Translations under genes and position numbers: made by a program
The notes under the pieces: generated by a model
What the model saw: only the letters and a program-made list of their open reading frames with translations
Told to the model about the DNA's origin: nothing
The model's database searches: none
Origin: Acetobacterium wieringae
GTDB taxonomy: Bacteria; Bacillota; Clostridia; Eubacteriales; Eubacteriaceae
Length of the DNA: 64,000 bases
Reading direction: 5' to 3'
NCBI RefSeq assembly: GCF_001766835.1
Contig: NZ_LKEU01000033.1
Span: forward strand, 62,001 to 126,000
In this document: positions 7,170 to 16,545 of the stretch, piece after piece
How positions within the stretch are numbered: the first letter of the stretch is position 1
Layout: every line of letters begins with the position of its first letter

Positions 7170-9400
7170 TCAAGCTTTCACGCTATTTAAAACCCTATCT
7201 GGGGGTGCTGTTCATTACCCTGGTGCTGCTTTTTGTGCAAGCGATATCCGATTTGAATCTGCCCAACTACATGTCCGATATTGTCAATGTCGGCATCCAG
7301 CAAAACGGGATCGAGCATGCCACCCCGGAAGCCATCAGTGAAGACGGCTATACCCTGATGACAACCTTTATGACTGCGGATGATCAGCAAACGGTAGCCG
7401 ATAACTATCTGCTGATGAACCCGGAGGATACCAGTAATCCCAATTATGAGAGCACCCTGGAAAAATTTCCGGCATTGGAAACCGAGAGTATCTATGTGCT
7501 GACCGATCCGACTGCGGAAACCTTTGCCACGCTGGATCCCATTTTTGGCGAAGCTACCTGGACATTTATTAATTACATGCGTTCGCTGGATACCGGAGCC
7601 GCCGATGCCAGCGCCTCCGAAAGCATGACGGACCTGGATTTTACCCAGATTTATGCAGCTCTGCCAATGCTGACGCAGTTGCCTTCATCAATCTTTGATG
7701 AAGCCCGGGACCAAGCTGCCCAAACGCCGGAATCGATGCAAATTCAAACCGCCGTTCAATTCACCAAACAATTCTATATTGAACTGGGTGTCGATGTTGG
7801 TGCCATACAAAATCTTTATATCTTAAAAATTGGTGCACTGATGCTGCTGTTATCGTTAATTGCCGCTCTGGCATCAATTTTAATCGGCTTCTTTTCAGCC
7901 CGCACCGCTGCCGGGGTTTCCCAAAACCTCCGCCAGGATGTTTTTCGAAAAGTCCAGTGCTTCTCTAATACCGAATTTGATCAATTCTCAACCGCCTCAC
8001 TAATCACCCGAAACACCAATGACATCACCCAAATCCAGACGATGCTGATTATGGGCATCCGGATTCTCATCTATTCACCGATTTTGGCCATTGGCGGGAT
8101 TATTATGGCACTGCGCCGAACCACCTCGATGGGTTGGATTATCGTTGTCGCTGTCGTGGCGATCATGCTCCTTATTGGGGTCGTTTTTACCGTTGCCATG
8201 CCCCGTTTCAAACTGATTCAGAAACTGGTTGATAAACTGAATCTGGTCACCCGGGAAAGCCTGACCGGCTTGATGGTCATCCGCGCTTTCGGCAACCAGA
8301 AATTTGAAGAAAACCGTTTTGATGCGGTCAATAGGGACACCACTGCCAATAATCTCTTTGTCAACCGGGTGATGGTCTTTATGATGCCAACCATGATGTT
8401 TATCATGAATGGTGTGACCCTCCTGGTTGTCTGGGTCGGAGCCCAACAAATCGCTGATGCCGCCATGCAGGTTGGTGATATGATGGCCTTTATGCAGTAC
8501 ACCATGCAGATTATCTTCTCCTTCCTGATGATGTCGATGATGTTTATCATGATTCCCCGGGCCGCCGTTTCCGGCGATCGGATTCAGGAAGTGTTGGCGG
8601 TTAAACCCAGCATTGTCGATCCGGCTACCCCCAAAGAACTGCCGATGAACGCCCAAACAACCCTCGAATTTGACCACGTCTCGTTCCGCTATGAAGGCGC
8701 TGAGGAAGATGTCCTTCATGATATCAGCTTCGCAGCTAACCCCGGCGAAACCACCGCTTTTATCGGGTCAACCGGTTCGGGTAAATCAACCCTGATCAAT
8801 CTGATCCCCCGCTTCTTTGATGTGACTGAGGGTGCGGTCAAAATCGATGGTCTGGACATCCGGGAGGTTACCCAACATGATCTGCGGGAAAAAATTGGTT
8901 ACATTCCCCAAAAAGGGGTGCTTTTTTCGGGTACGATCGCTTCTAATCTGCGCTATGGCAATCAAAATGCCAGTGATGACGATCTGGCCCTTGCGGCTCA
9001 GGTTGCTCAGGCCGCCGACTTTATCGAAGGCAGTCCTGATGGTTTAGAGCGGGAAATCGCCCAGGGTGGCAGCAATGTTTCCGGCGGTCAGAAGCAACGA
9101 TTATCAATTGCCCGGGCGCTGGTGCGCAAACCGGATATCTATATTTTTGATGATAGCTTCTCGGCTTTGGATTATAAAACCGATGTGGCGCTGCGCCGGG
9201 CTTTAAAAGAATACACCGGTAACAGTACGGTGCTGATTGTCGCCCAACGAATCAACACCATTATGCATGCGGAACAAATCATCGTTCTGGATCATGGCCG
9301 AATCGTTGGCAAGGGCACCCATCACGAACTTTTAAAAAGCTGTGCCACCTACCAGGAAATTGCATCCTCACAATTATCAGAGGAGGAACTAAACATATGA
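7166..9400 (+). CDS. Heterodimeric ABC exporter, subunit with degenerate ATP site and large ectodomain
   Basis: 744 residues from ATG 7166 (AGAAAGGA upstream; 4-bp overlap with marR). Membrane domain first, nucleotide-binding domain after about residue 500. An insert of roughly 170 residues (about 40-210) lies between membrane helices 1 and 2, outside the cell. The ATPase domain has Walker A GSTGSGKST and signature VSGGQKQR. The Walker B reads IYIFDDSFSALD, so the catalytic Glu is Asp (residue 663), and the H-loop His is Gln (IVAQRI, residue 694). This is the non-catalytic half expected in asymmetric exporters such as BmrCD or TM287/288. The next gene supplies the consensus half. Likely a drug or lipid exporter; substrate unknown. 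Confidence 0.88.
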   Translation: MIKLSRYLKPYLGVLFITLVLLFVQAISDLNLPNYMSDIVNVGIQQNGIEHATPEAISEDGYTLMTTFMTADDQQTVADNYLLMNPEDTSNPNYESTLEKFPALETESIYVLTDPTAETFATLDPIFGEATWTFINYMRSLDTGAADASASESMTDLDFTQIYAALPMLTQLPSSIFDEARDQAAQTPESMQIQTAVQFTKQFYIELGVDVGAIQNLYILKIGALMLLLSLIAALASILIGFFSARTAAGVSQNLRQDVFRKVQCFSNTEFDQFSTASLITRNTNDITQIQTMLIMGIRILIYSPILAIGGIIMALRRTTSMGWIIVVAVVAIMLLIGVVFTVAMPRFKLIQKLVDKLNLVTRESLTGLMVIRAFGNQKFEENRFDAVNRDTTANNLFVNRVMVFMMPTMMFIMNGVTLLVVWVGAQQIADAAMQVGDMMAFMQYTMQIIFSFLMMSMMFIMIPRAAVSGDRIQEVLAVKPSIVDPATPKELPMNAQTTLEFDHVSFRYEGAEEDVLHDISFAANPGETTAFIGSTGSGKSTLINLIPRFFDVTEGAVKIDGLDIREVTQHDLREKIGYIPQKGVLFSGTIASNLRYGNQNASDDDLALAAQVAQAADFIEGSPDGLEREIAQGGSNVSGGQKQRLSIARALVRKPDIYIFDDSFSALDYKTDVALRRALKEYTGNSTVLIVAQRINTIMHAEQIIVLDHGRIVGKGTHHELLKSCATYQEIASSQLSEEELNI

Positions 9401-11328
9401 GCGATCAAAATAATCTCAAAACACCAAAACGCGGCCCCATGGGCGGCGGCGGAATGGGCCGGGGCCCCGGTGGCCCCGCTGGCATGATGCCCGGCGAAAA
9501 AGCCAAGGATTTTAAGGGTAGCCTTAAAAAACTGGCCTCTTATCTGTCGGTCTATAAAATCAGACTCTTCTTTGTGCTGATCTTCGCCGTTGCCTCGACG
9601 GTCTTTATGATTGTTGGACCAAAAATTCTGGGTAATGCCACCACGGCTCTTTTTGAAGGGGTTATGAATCTAATTGCCGATAATGGCAAGGGCATCGACT
9701 TTGGCTACATCAGTCAGATTCTGCTACTGCTCCTTGGACTCTACGTCATTGCGGCGCTGTTTTCCTATATCCAGGGCTATATCATGACCGGCATTTCGAT
9801 GAAAGTCACCTATGAACTGCGACGCAATATTTTTGCCAAAATTAATCGTCTGCCCTTTAAATATTTTGACAAAACCAGCTATGGCGAAGTGCTGTCCTTT
9901 CTGACCAACGATATTGAAACGGTCAATCAGACCCTGAACCAGAGCGTCACCCAAATCATTACCTCAGTAGCTACTCTGGTGGGTATACTGATCATGATGT
10001 TTTCGATCAGCTGGCAAATGACCATTGTGGCGCTGTTGATCGTACCGATCTCATTTGTGGTGGTGGTAAACATTGTTAAAAAATCCCAGCCACATTTCAG
10101 TGAACAGCAAACCTATCTGGGCCACATTAACGGCCATGTCGAAGAAATGTACGGTGGTCACAACGTGGTTAAGGCTTTTAACGGCGAAGAAGCTTCTTTT
10201 GAAACCTTTGACCATTATAACACCACCCTTTACAGCTCAGCCTGGAAGTCCCAGTTTTTATCGGGACTGATGATGCCAATGATGAATTTTATTGGTAACC
10301 TGGGCTATGTGGCGGTTTGTATTCTCGGCGGTTATCTGGCCGTGAATGGTCGCTTAAGCGTTGGGGATATCCAGGCTTTTATCCAATATGTCCGCCAGTT
10401 TACCCAGCCGATTATGCAGATTGCCAATATCTCAAACATTCTGCAACAAACCACCGCTGCCGCCGAACGGGTCTTCGCCTTTCTGGATGAAGCGGAAGAA
10501 GTGGAAGAAAGCACTACGGCGTTTGATCTGGCAAGCGTTTCCGGTCAGGTCGACTTCGACCACGTGAACTTTGGTTATCATCCCGATAAACCGGTTATCA
10601 AAGACTTTTCGGCCCACATTAAAGAGGGTCAGAAGGTCGCCATTGTTGGCCCTACCGGCGCCGGCAAAACCACCATTGTCAAACTGCTGATGCGTTTTTA
10701 CGATGTCGAATCCGGGGCCATCCTGGTGGACGGCCACAATATTGTGGACTTCAGCCGGGGTGATCTGCGTAGCCTCTTTGGGATGGTCCTCCAGGATACC
10801 TGGCTTTACAATGCCAGCATCCGGGACAATATCAAATACGGTCGTCTCGATGCCACTGATGCCGAGGTTGAAGCGGCGGCCAAAGCCGCTCAAGTGGACT
10901 ATTTTGTCCACACTCTACCGGATGGCTATAACATGTGCTTAAATGAAGAAGCCAGCAATGTCTCTCAGGGTCAGAAACAGCTTTTGACCATTGCCCGGGC
11001 CATTTTAGCTGATCCGAAAATCCTGATTCTTGATGAAGCCACCAGCTCGGTGGATACCCGTACTGAAGTGCTGATTCAGAAAGCCATGGATAACCTGATG
11101 GAAGGACGAACCAGCTTTGTCATCGCCCATCGCTTATCGACCATTAAAAATGCCGACCTGATTCTGGTAATGAATGAAGGGGATATTGTGGAACAGGGCA
11201 ACCATGCCGATCTGCTGGCTGAAAATGGCTTCTATGCCAAGCTTTATAATTCGCAGTTTGAAAAAGCGGAGGAGCTGGAAAATGAATTGGCTGAAGATTT
11301 ATTGGCGGTTACTCCGATGCTTAGCTAA
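9397..11328 (+). CDS. Heterodimeric ABC exporter, catalytic subunit
   Basis: 643 residues; ATG 9397 overlaps the previous stop by 4 bp (ATGA), so the subunits are translationally coupled. A Gly-, Met- and Pro-rich cytoplasmic tail (about 10-33) precedes six membrane helices. The ATPase domain has Walker A GPTGAGKTT, signature NVSQGQKQL, complete Walker B ILILDEATSSVD with catalytic Glu, and H-loop VIAHRLSTI. The signature motif deviates from LSGGQ; it would serve the degenerate site of the partner. The partner's VSGGQ completes the active site here. Together with the MarR gene this is a typical inducible multidrug-type exporter. Confidence 0.9.
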   Translation: MSDQNNLKTPKRGPMGGGGMGRGPGGPAGMMPGEKAKDFKGSLKKLASYLSVYKIRLFFVLIFAVASTVFMIVGPKILGNATTALFEGVMNLIADNGKGIDFGYISQILLLLLGLYVIAALFSYIQGYIMTGISMKVTYELRRNIFAKINRLPFKYFDKTSYGEVLSFLTNDIETVNQTLNQSVTQIITSVATLVGILIMMFSISWQMTIVALLIVPISFVVVVNIVKKSQPHFSEQQTYLGHINGHVEEMYGGHNVVKAFNGEEASFETFDHYNTTLYSSAWKSQFLSGLMMPMMNFIGNLGYVAVCILGGYLAVNGRLSVGDIQAFIQYVRQFTQPIMQIANISNILQQTTAAAERVFAFLDEAEEVEESTTAFDLASVSGQVDFDHVNFGYHPDKPVIKDFSAHIKEGQKVAIVGPTGAGKTTIVKLLMRFYDVESGAILVDGHNIVDFSRGDLRSLFGMVLQDTWLYNASIRDNIKYGRLDATDAEVEAAAKAAQVDYFVHTLPDGYNMCLNEEASNVSQGQKQLLTIARAILADPKILILDEATSSVDTRTEVLIQKAMDNLMEGRTSFVIAHRLSTIKNADLILVMNEGDIVEQGNHADLLAENGFYAKLYNSQFEKAEELENELAEDLLAVTPMLS

Positions 11329-11352
11329 TTCATCGCACCGATTCTTTCAAAT

Positions 11353-11402
11353 AACAGGGAGCTGTCCGGGTCGACATACCGATCCGAACAGCTCCCTGTT
11401 TT
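11353..11402. terminator. Bidirectional terminator between the ABC exporter and the HD-GYP gene
   Basis: AACAGGGAGCTGT (11353-11365) pairs with ACAGCTCCCTGTT (11388-11400), and the loop adds CGGGTC/GATCCG. TTTTA follows on the plus strand. It lies between convergent stops at 11328 and 11416. Confidence 0.85.
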
Positions 11403-11415
11403 AATGTAACGTTTT

Positions 11416-13104
11416 TTAGTTTCCCTGATCAATCGCAATCGCTTCGATTTCTTTGCGAATTGACAAAAATGCATCAACCAGGATCGGATCAAATTGCAGG
11501 CCCCGTTCGTTTTTGATAATGTCAAAGGCCGTATCAAAATCATAGATCTCTTTATAGGGCCGAGCCGACGTCAGGGCATCAAAGACATCGGCAATGGCCA
11601 TAATCCGGGCGCTCAGAGGAATCGCTTCGCCCGATAAAGCATCCGGATAGCCCCCGCCAATCCAGCGCTCATGATGGTACCTGGCAACCTCGCAAACCAT
11701 CTTATAATAATCTACATCATCAATTTTTGACAGGGCATTTTCTAAAATCTTCTGTCCATTTTCGGCATGTTTTTTCATCAGTATCCATTCTGCTTCTGTC
11801 AGTTTTCCCGGCTTATTCAAGATACTGTCAGAAACCATAATTTTCCCCACATCATGCAGCGGTGCCGCCGCATAGAGCAGCCGGATAAAGTGTTCATTAA
11901 CGGTCTCCGGATAATCGCCATTTTGAAGCAGTACTGCCGCAATTTTTTCGGCGTAAAGACTGGTTCGGCGGACATGTTCCCCGGTGATGGTATCCCGGAT
12001 TTCGATAATATTGGCAAAACTGATGATGACCTGTTCCTGAATCTCTTTGATTTGGGCGGTTTTCTGCACCACTTCCTGCTGTAGATCTTGTTGGTAATTA
12101 AGGATCAGTTCTTTGCGTTTTTCCGCTTCCGTGACATCCTGATACCAGATCACATAGCCGCGGATCTGGCTGTTGCGGCGGATCGTTCTGATCCGCGGTT
12201 CATAAATCCGGCTTTCACGATAGCATAAACTGGTTTCTTGCGCTCTGAGGATCTGATCGAGATCCGGGGAGATCTCCGCCAGACCGGTGTCTTTTTTGGC
12301 TTTGGCAAAATCCGGAAACAGTACAATGGCCTGTTCATTGACTTCTTTGTACTGGTAATTGTGATCAACCACGATGATGGCATCATCCATCGAATCAATG
12401 ATCAATTGTTTGGCGGTATCGTTGATATCATAAATCTTGAGTCGATAGATCAGCACAATCAATAAGAGCTCGGAAATCAAAATGCCAATGGCTGCTATCT
12501 CAATTTGAATTGGCAGATATAATTTGCTCAGATGAATAGCTGCCGGAATTAAAGGTACCGCCACCAGAAGCAATGGCTCCCACCATTCCTTGTCTTTCCG
12601 TTTGCGACTTTGATCGATCACCACCACAATCAGCCCCACGACCACAGCTGCTTCCATGATCATGTAGATGGTATGAAGAATGCCATATTCTTTAAGCAGC
12701 ACCGGCACACCGGTTTTATAAACAAAGGCATAGCTCTGATAAAACCAGTGGTGCAGATCCATCGTCAGGATCGCCCCAATTAACAGCAGACAAAGCAGGC
12801 CAAAGAGCGGAAAAAAAAGGATTGGTGCCTTAATCTTATAATAACGGACAAAAAACAGGACGAACAGAAAATAAAGACTACAGCCACCCAAATACATCAG
12901 TTTGTAAGCAATTATGATGGCTTCGGCCGAATTGGCCTGAATCCCCAACCAATATCCCAGCGATATTAAAAACGCAAAAAAAGCAATCAGGAGCATCAGC
13001 TTCTGCTCATCGGACGGTTTTTGAAGCGCCACACCGATAATACAGATGATTGAAATAACCAGTCCAATGGAATATAAAAGAAACAGCGAATCATAGATTG
13101 TCAT
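11416..13104 (-). CDS. Membrane HD-GYP protein with 7TM sensor and PAS-like domain
   Basis: 562 residues from ATG 13104 (AAAGGA 11 bp upstream); an ATG at 13116 is possible. Seven hydrophobic segments (about 1-225) resemble the HisKA_7TM input domain. A PAS-like region (about 230-335, DDAIIVVDHNYQYKEVNEQA) follows, then a short coiled coil and an HD-GYP domain (about 355-550). Catalytic motifs LHDVGKI, the HAENG segment, HHERWIGGGYP and ADVFDALTSARPYK are all present, so a metal-dependent phosphodiesterase for cyclic di-GMP or a related dinucleotide is expected. It stands alone, with its own promoter at 13148-13176. Confidence 0.87.
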   Translation of the reverse strand: MTIYDSLFLLYSIGLVISIICIIGVALQKPSDEQKLMLLIAFFAFLISLGYWLGIQANSAEAIIIAYKLMYLGGCSLYFLFVLFFVRYYKIKAPILFFPLFGLLCLLLIGAILTMDLHHWFYQSYAFVYKTGVPVLLKEYGILHTIYMIMEAAVVVGLIVVVIDQSRKRKDKEWWEPLLLVAVPLIPAAIHLSKLYLPIQIEIAAIGILISELLLIVLIYRLKIYDINDTAKQLIIDSMDDAIIVVDHNYQYKEVNEQAIVLFPDFAKAKKDTGLAEISPDLDQILRAQETSLCYRESRIYEPRIRTIRRNSQIRGYVIWYQDVTEAEKRKELILNYQQDLQQEVVQKTAQIKEIQEQVIISFANIIEIRDTITGEHVRRTSLYAEKIAAVLLQNGDYPETVNEHFIRLLYAAAPLHDVGKIMVSDSILNKPGKLTEAEWILMKKHAENGQKILENALSKIDDVDYYKMVCEVARYHHERWIGGGYPDALSGEAIPLSARIMAIADVFDALTSARPYKEIYDFDTAFDIIKNERGLQFDPILVDAFLSIRKEIEAIAIDQGN

Positions 13105-13147
13105 ATCAGCCAACATCCTTTATTGTAATCGAAATAAAACTAATTTC

Positions 13148-13176
13148 ATGATATATTATTTTTTTGTGAACTTCAA
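13148..13176 (-). promoter_or_regulatory. Promoter of the HD-GYP gene
   Basis: On the minus strand TTGAAG (13176-13171) and TATCAT (13153-13148) have a 17-bp spacer. It is placed 44 bp from the start codon at 13104. Confidence 0.65.
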
Positions 13177-13251
13177 TAGAATTTATTACTAAATCCCTGC
13201 GCATCTTAAAAAGAGCTGTCTTTCTGACCTTTTTTGCTGCTGCTGACAACG

Positions 13252-13335
13252 TAAAAAAGCCAGTCTCCGACCTTTAAGCAAACTGTTTCAACAGCAAAGC
13301 CGTTGGAACGTCTACTTAGGCATCGAGGACTGACT
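13252..13335 (-). terminator. Branched terminator structure after the two-component operon
   Basis: On the minus strand AGTCAGTCCTCGA (13335-13323) pairs, with one mismatch and two G-T pairs, with TCGGAGACTGGCT (13270-13258), followed by TTTTTT. The long loop contains its own hairpin CAACGGC/GCTGTTG (13305-13289). It lies just past the histidine kinase stop. The large loop is unusual for a simple terminator. Apart from this and the HD-GYP promoter I see nothing in 13117-13348. Confidence 0.55.
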
Positions 13336-13348
13336 GATATGTGACTGT

Positions 13349-14662
13349 TTATTGAGGCAGTCTGACCAAAAAACGACTGCCTTTTCCCGGCTCACTCTCC
13401 ACCCCGATGGTGCCCCCGTGAAGCGTCACAATCCGCTGGGAAATGGTGAGTCCCAGACCGGTTCCAGGCGTACTGCGGGATTGATCGGCCTTATAAAAGC
13501 GATCAAAGATCTTTTTCTGGTCTTCCTTAGCGATACCCTTTCCGGTATCGGCTATTTCGATAACCACTTCTTTGGCGGTTTTGTGCAGCGCAATGCTGAT
13601 GTGACCAGCTGTCGGGCTATGGTTAATGGCATTGGTCAACAGATTGATAATAACCATCGCCATCAGCTCGGGATCACCCTGGTAGATTGTATCATCCAAC
13701 TGGATATCCAAATCGATATTTTTAGCTTCCCACTTTTCCTGTAGCAGCAAGATCACCCGCCGGATGGCTTCATCCAGGGCAAAGGCTTCTTTTCTCAAAC
13801 CCAGAACCCCATTCTCCAGCTCCGAGAGTTTTAACACATTAGCTGATAGTTTCCATAGCCGGTCACTTTCGTCGACAATAATATCAATATATTCCTGCCG
13901 CTGGGTTTCCAAAAGATCGGGATCTTTTAAAAGCTTGCCAAAGCCTTTAATCGAAGCGATGGGGGTTTTAAACTCATGGGACACGTTACTGACAAAATCT
14001 CGATGGATATAGTCATTACGGGAAAGGGCAGCCGTCATGATATTAAAATTTTGCGCCAGCACGGCCAGTTCATCCTTTCCTCTAACCGTTAGCCTGACAT
14101 CAAAGTCACCATTGGCCACTTTTTTTGTAGCCTCAGAAACCGCTTTAATCGGTCTGGCAATCATCGCAACCGCAATGACAATCAGCACCGATCCGATCAA
14201 CAAGGTGACCAGCATGGTGGTGCGCTGAAGTTCCATAAAGCCAGCAATTTGATTTTTTTCCAGATTCGGCCGACTGACCACATAGCCATCCGCCAGTTTT
14301 CCCAATGCCATTGGTAAATCCTGGGCCTGGTGGGTATTCAGATAGACGATCTCCCCGGCTTCGATTTTTTTTTGCTCCGCATCGGTTAAGGTTACCCCCA
14401 CTTCATCCAAGCTGGCAACAATCCGGGACACCACAATGCCCTGGCTATATAAATTGACAATGACATCATCCCCCAACTTTTCCTGATTAAGAATCTGAAC
14501 TGCCTGGGCCTGATTGACCAGTTCTACCCGGAGCTGTTCGAGAATATTGCCCAGTTGTGACCAGTAAATCACGCCAAAGGTGAGGGTCGAGGAGAAAAAA
14601 AGCACCCCTAAAAAGGTCACCAGAAATTTTGTATAAATTGAATGAAAAATTTTATTTTTCAT
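13349..14662 (-). CDS. Sensor histidine kinase
   Basis: 437 residues. Membrane helix at about 12-32, an external sensor of about 115 residues, second helix near 150-170, then HAMP (ARPIKAVSEATKKVANGDFDV). The dimerisation domain has the phospho-acceptor in VSHEFKTPIASIKG. The ATPase domain carries NLLTNAINHSP, DTGKGI and GTGLGLTI. This is the OmpR-partner type. Start ATG has AAGGAG 4 bp upstream and follows the response regulator stop by 18 bp. It is the last gene of the operon 18102-13349 and probably senses envelope stress or a substrate of the linked MacAB-like transporter. Confidence 0.93.
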   Translation of the reverse strand: MKNKIFHSIYTKFLVTFLGVLFFSSTLTFGVIYWSQLGNILEQLRVELVNQAQAVQILNQEKLGDDVIVNLYSQGIVVSRIVASLDEVGVTLTDAEQKKIEAGEIVYLNTHQAQDLPMALGKLADGYVVSRPNLEKNQIAGFMELQRTTMLVTLLIGSVLIVIAVAMIARPIKAVSEATKKVANGDFDVRLTVRGKDELAVLAQNFNIMTAALSRNDYIHRDFVSNVSHEFKTPIASIKGFGKLLKDPDLLETQRQEYIDIIVDESDRLWKLSANVLKLSELENGVLGLRKEAFALDEAIRRVILLLQEKWEAKNIDLDIQLDDTIYQGDPELMAMVIINLLTNAINHSPTAGHISIALHKTAKEVVIEIADTGKGIAKEDQKKIFDRFYKADQSRSTPGTGLGLTISQRIVTLHGGTIGVESEPGKGSRFLVRLPQ

Positions 14663-14680
14663 ATAACTCCTTAGTCTCCA

Positions 14681-15352
14681 CTATAAAACCCGGGACTTAT
14701 ATCCCAGGCCCTTAACGGTGATGATTTCGAAATCCTGATTGTGTTCCAGTTTTTCCCGTAACCGTTTGATATGAACATCCACCGTGCGGTGATCACTTTC
14801 ACTTTCATAGCCCCATATTTCATCCATAATCTGAGCCCGGGTAAAAATCCGGTTCGGTGCCGACAATAGTTTAAACAGCAACAGAAACTCTTTTTTGGGG
14901 AGGGTGATGGTTTCATCCCCGATGCTTAAGGTCAAGGCTTCATAATCCAGCACTGTTTTTCCCACCACCAGCCGCTGTTCATTGGCAATTTTAGCCCGCC
15001 GTAATAAGGCAAAGACCCGCAGCAGCATTTCATCCATGTCCACTGGCTTAACCATATAATCATCGGTTCCCGCTTGAAAACCGGTTTTCTTATCATCGAT
15101 GCTTTCCCGGGCGGTGATCATCAGGATCGGCAGCTCCAGGCCGCCGTCCCGCAGGGTTTTGGTTAAGGCATGCCCATCCATGTGGGGCATCATCACATCG
15201 GTGATCAACAGATCAATGTGGTTTTTTTCCAGTGCATCCAAGGCCATAACGCCATCAATCGCTTCAAACACCGAATAACCTTCTTTTTCCAGAACATCCC
15301 GAAACAGTCGGCGAATATGGTTGTCATCCTCGCAAATCAAAATACGAAACAT
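14681..15352 (-). CDS. OmpR-family response regulator
   Basis: 223 residues. Receiver domain with acidic pocket E8-D9-D10, phospho-acceptor D52 in LLITDVMMP, T80 and K102 (DDYMVKPVD). The C-terminal winged helix has LPKKEFLLLFKLLSAPNRIFTRAQI and the SDHRTVDVHIKRLREKLE recognition region. AGGAG precedes the ATG. It sits between the MacB-like permease (20 bp) and its kinase (18 bp), so it most likely regulates this five-gene operon. Confidence 0.94.
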   Translation of the reverse strand: MFRILICEDDNHIRRLFRDVLEKEGYSVFEAIDGVMALDALEKNHIDLLITDVMMPHMDGHALTKTLRDGGLELPILMITARESIDDKKTGFQAGTDDYMVKPVDMDEMLLRVFALLRRAKIANEQRLVVGKTVLDYEALTLSIGDETITLPKKEFLLLFKLLSAPNRIFTRAQIMDEIWGYESESDHRTVDVHIKRLREKLEHNQDFEIITVKGLGYKSRVL

Positions 15353-15372
15353 TTTTTTCTCCTGTTTTTCTC

Positions 15373-16545
15373 CTAAATACTGCGCAGGGCATCAATCGGG
15401 TTGAGACGGGACGCCTTGCGGGCTGGCATGAAGCCAAAAACAACGCCGATGGCAGCCGAAAAGCCGATGGCCAACAAAACGGTGGAAGCCGTCAGAGCAA
15501 AACTGGTTCCAATCAGGTTGGCCACGACCCAGGCCAGGCTTACTCCCAGCCCAAAGCCAATGATGCCACCAATCAGACAAAGCACCACTGATTCAATTAG
15601 AAACTGGAGCTGAATCTGCTTCGGCTCTGCTCCCAGGGCCTTGCGCAAGCCGATTTCACTGGTTCGTTCAGTGACCGAAACCAGCATCATGTTCATAATT
15701 CCAATCCCCCCGACGACCAGCGAAATTGAGGCGATGCCACCCAGCATCATCGACAGAATACTGGTCATTTCTGCTATGGTCTCTAGAATACTCTGCATGT
15801 TTACAATCGAGTAGCCATCATCATCACCGTTAAAAGCTTTGGTTAAAACCCCTTCAATTTGCCGGGTGGTCGTGTCCGCCAGAGCCTCATCAGCAATGTA
15901 AACAGTCAAGCTGTTAATGTACTTGGCGCCAACGACCCCCATAGCGGTGGTGTAGGGAATCATCACTGCCTTATTGGTATCCGCCTGAGCAAAGCTGTCC
16001 GATTCCTGTAAGATGCCAATGACCTGATAGGTAATGCCGCCGATTTTTATTTCCTGGCCAATGGGGTTTTTCCCGACATAAAGTTCGTTGGCAATATCAT
16101 TTCCAATTAAAGCCACCCGGCTTTTATTTTCAGTGTCAACAGGATTAATGATTCGCCCAGCCGAAATGACATCTTCAGTGTTTTGAAAGTAAACATCATT
16201 TTTTCCCTGGAGGCTGATCTCATCCATGGTCTTGCCGTCGAAAGCCACCGTCGTTTGGCCGGAAATGGTCGGGGCAATTCCTTCAATATTTGAAAGCTCA
16301 GAAATTTTAGTGACATCCCCCTGGGTCAGTCCCTGTTTCAGCGGTGTTCCCTGAACCTGAATGGTCACGGTATTAGCCCCCATTGAGGCCACCTGATCGG
16401 TAACGGTGCTGGTCGCTCCCGAGACAATGGTAATCAGGGCAATCACCGATCCCACCCCGATAATAATCCCCAGCATGGTGAGAAAGGAGCGCATTTTATT
16501 GCTGATGATATTTTCTAACGCCATTTTAATACTTTCCTTAAGCAT
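15373..16545 (-). CDS. MacB-like ABC transporter permease
   Basis: 390 residues from ATG 16545, preceded by AGGGGG and overlapping the ATPase stop by 8 bp. One N-terminal membrane helix (MLTMLGIIIGVGSVIALI), a large periplasm-type extracellular domain (about 45-260), then three C-terminal helices (ISLVVGGIGIMNMMLVSVTERTSEIGLRKALGA is the FtsX/MacB signature). The final helix ends with FMPARKASRLNPIDALR. This mechanotransmission-type family exports peptides, lipids or antibiotics from the outer membrane face, working with the ATPase and adaptor encoded upstream. Confidence 0.92.
   Translation of the reverse strand: MLKESIKMALENIISNKMRSFLTMLGIIIGVGSVIALITIVSGATSTVTDQVASMGANTVTIQVQGTPLKQGLTQGDVTKISELSNIEGIAPTISGQTTVAFDGKTMDEISLQGKNDVYFQNTEDVISAGRIINPVDTENKSRVALIGNDIANELYVGKNPIGQEIKIGGITYQVIGILQESDSFAQADTNKAVMIPYTTAMGVVGAKYINSLTVYIADEALADTTTRQIEGVLTKAFNGDDDGYSIVNMQSILETIAEMTSILSMMLGGIASISLVVGGIGIMNMMLVSVTERTSEIGLRKALGAEPKQIQLQFLIESVVLCLIGGIIGFGLGVSLAWVVANLIGTSFALTASTVLLAIGFSAAIGVVFGFMPARKASRLNPIDALRSI

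Noticed and set aside
8075..8719. Long minus-strand frame (214 codons, His/Asp-rich) opposite the first ABC exporter gene
   Set aside because: It lies fully inside a strongly supported ABC transporter gene, has low-complexity composition that mirrors the membrane-protein codons, and no ribosome site or homology I recognise.
10432..10911. 159-codon minus-strand frame opposite the second ABC exporter gene
   Set aside because: Shadow of the ATPase domain; no independent support.
13200..13335. Possible cyclic di-GMP riboswitch before the HD-GYP gene
   Set aside because: The HD-GYP promoter (13148-13176) lies downstream of this structure, so it would not be in that transcript. The conserved core of known c-di-GMP riboswitches is not visible.
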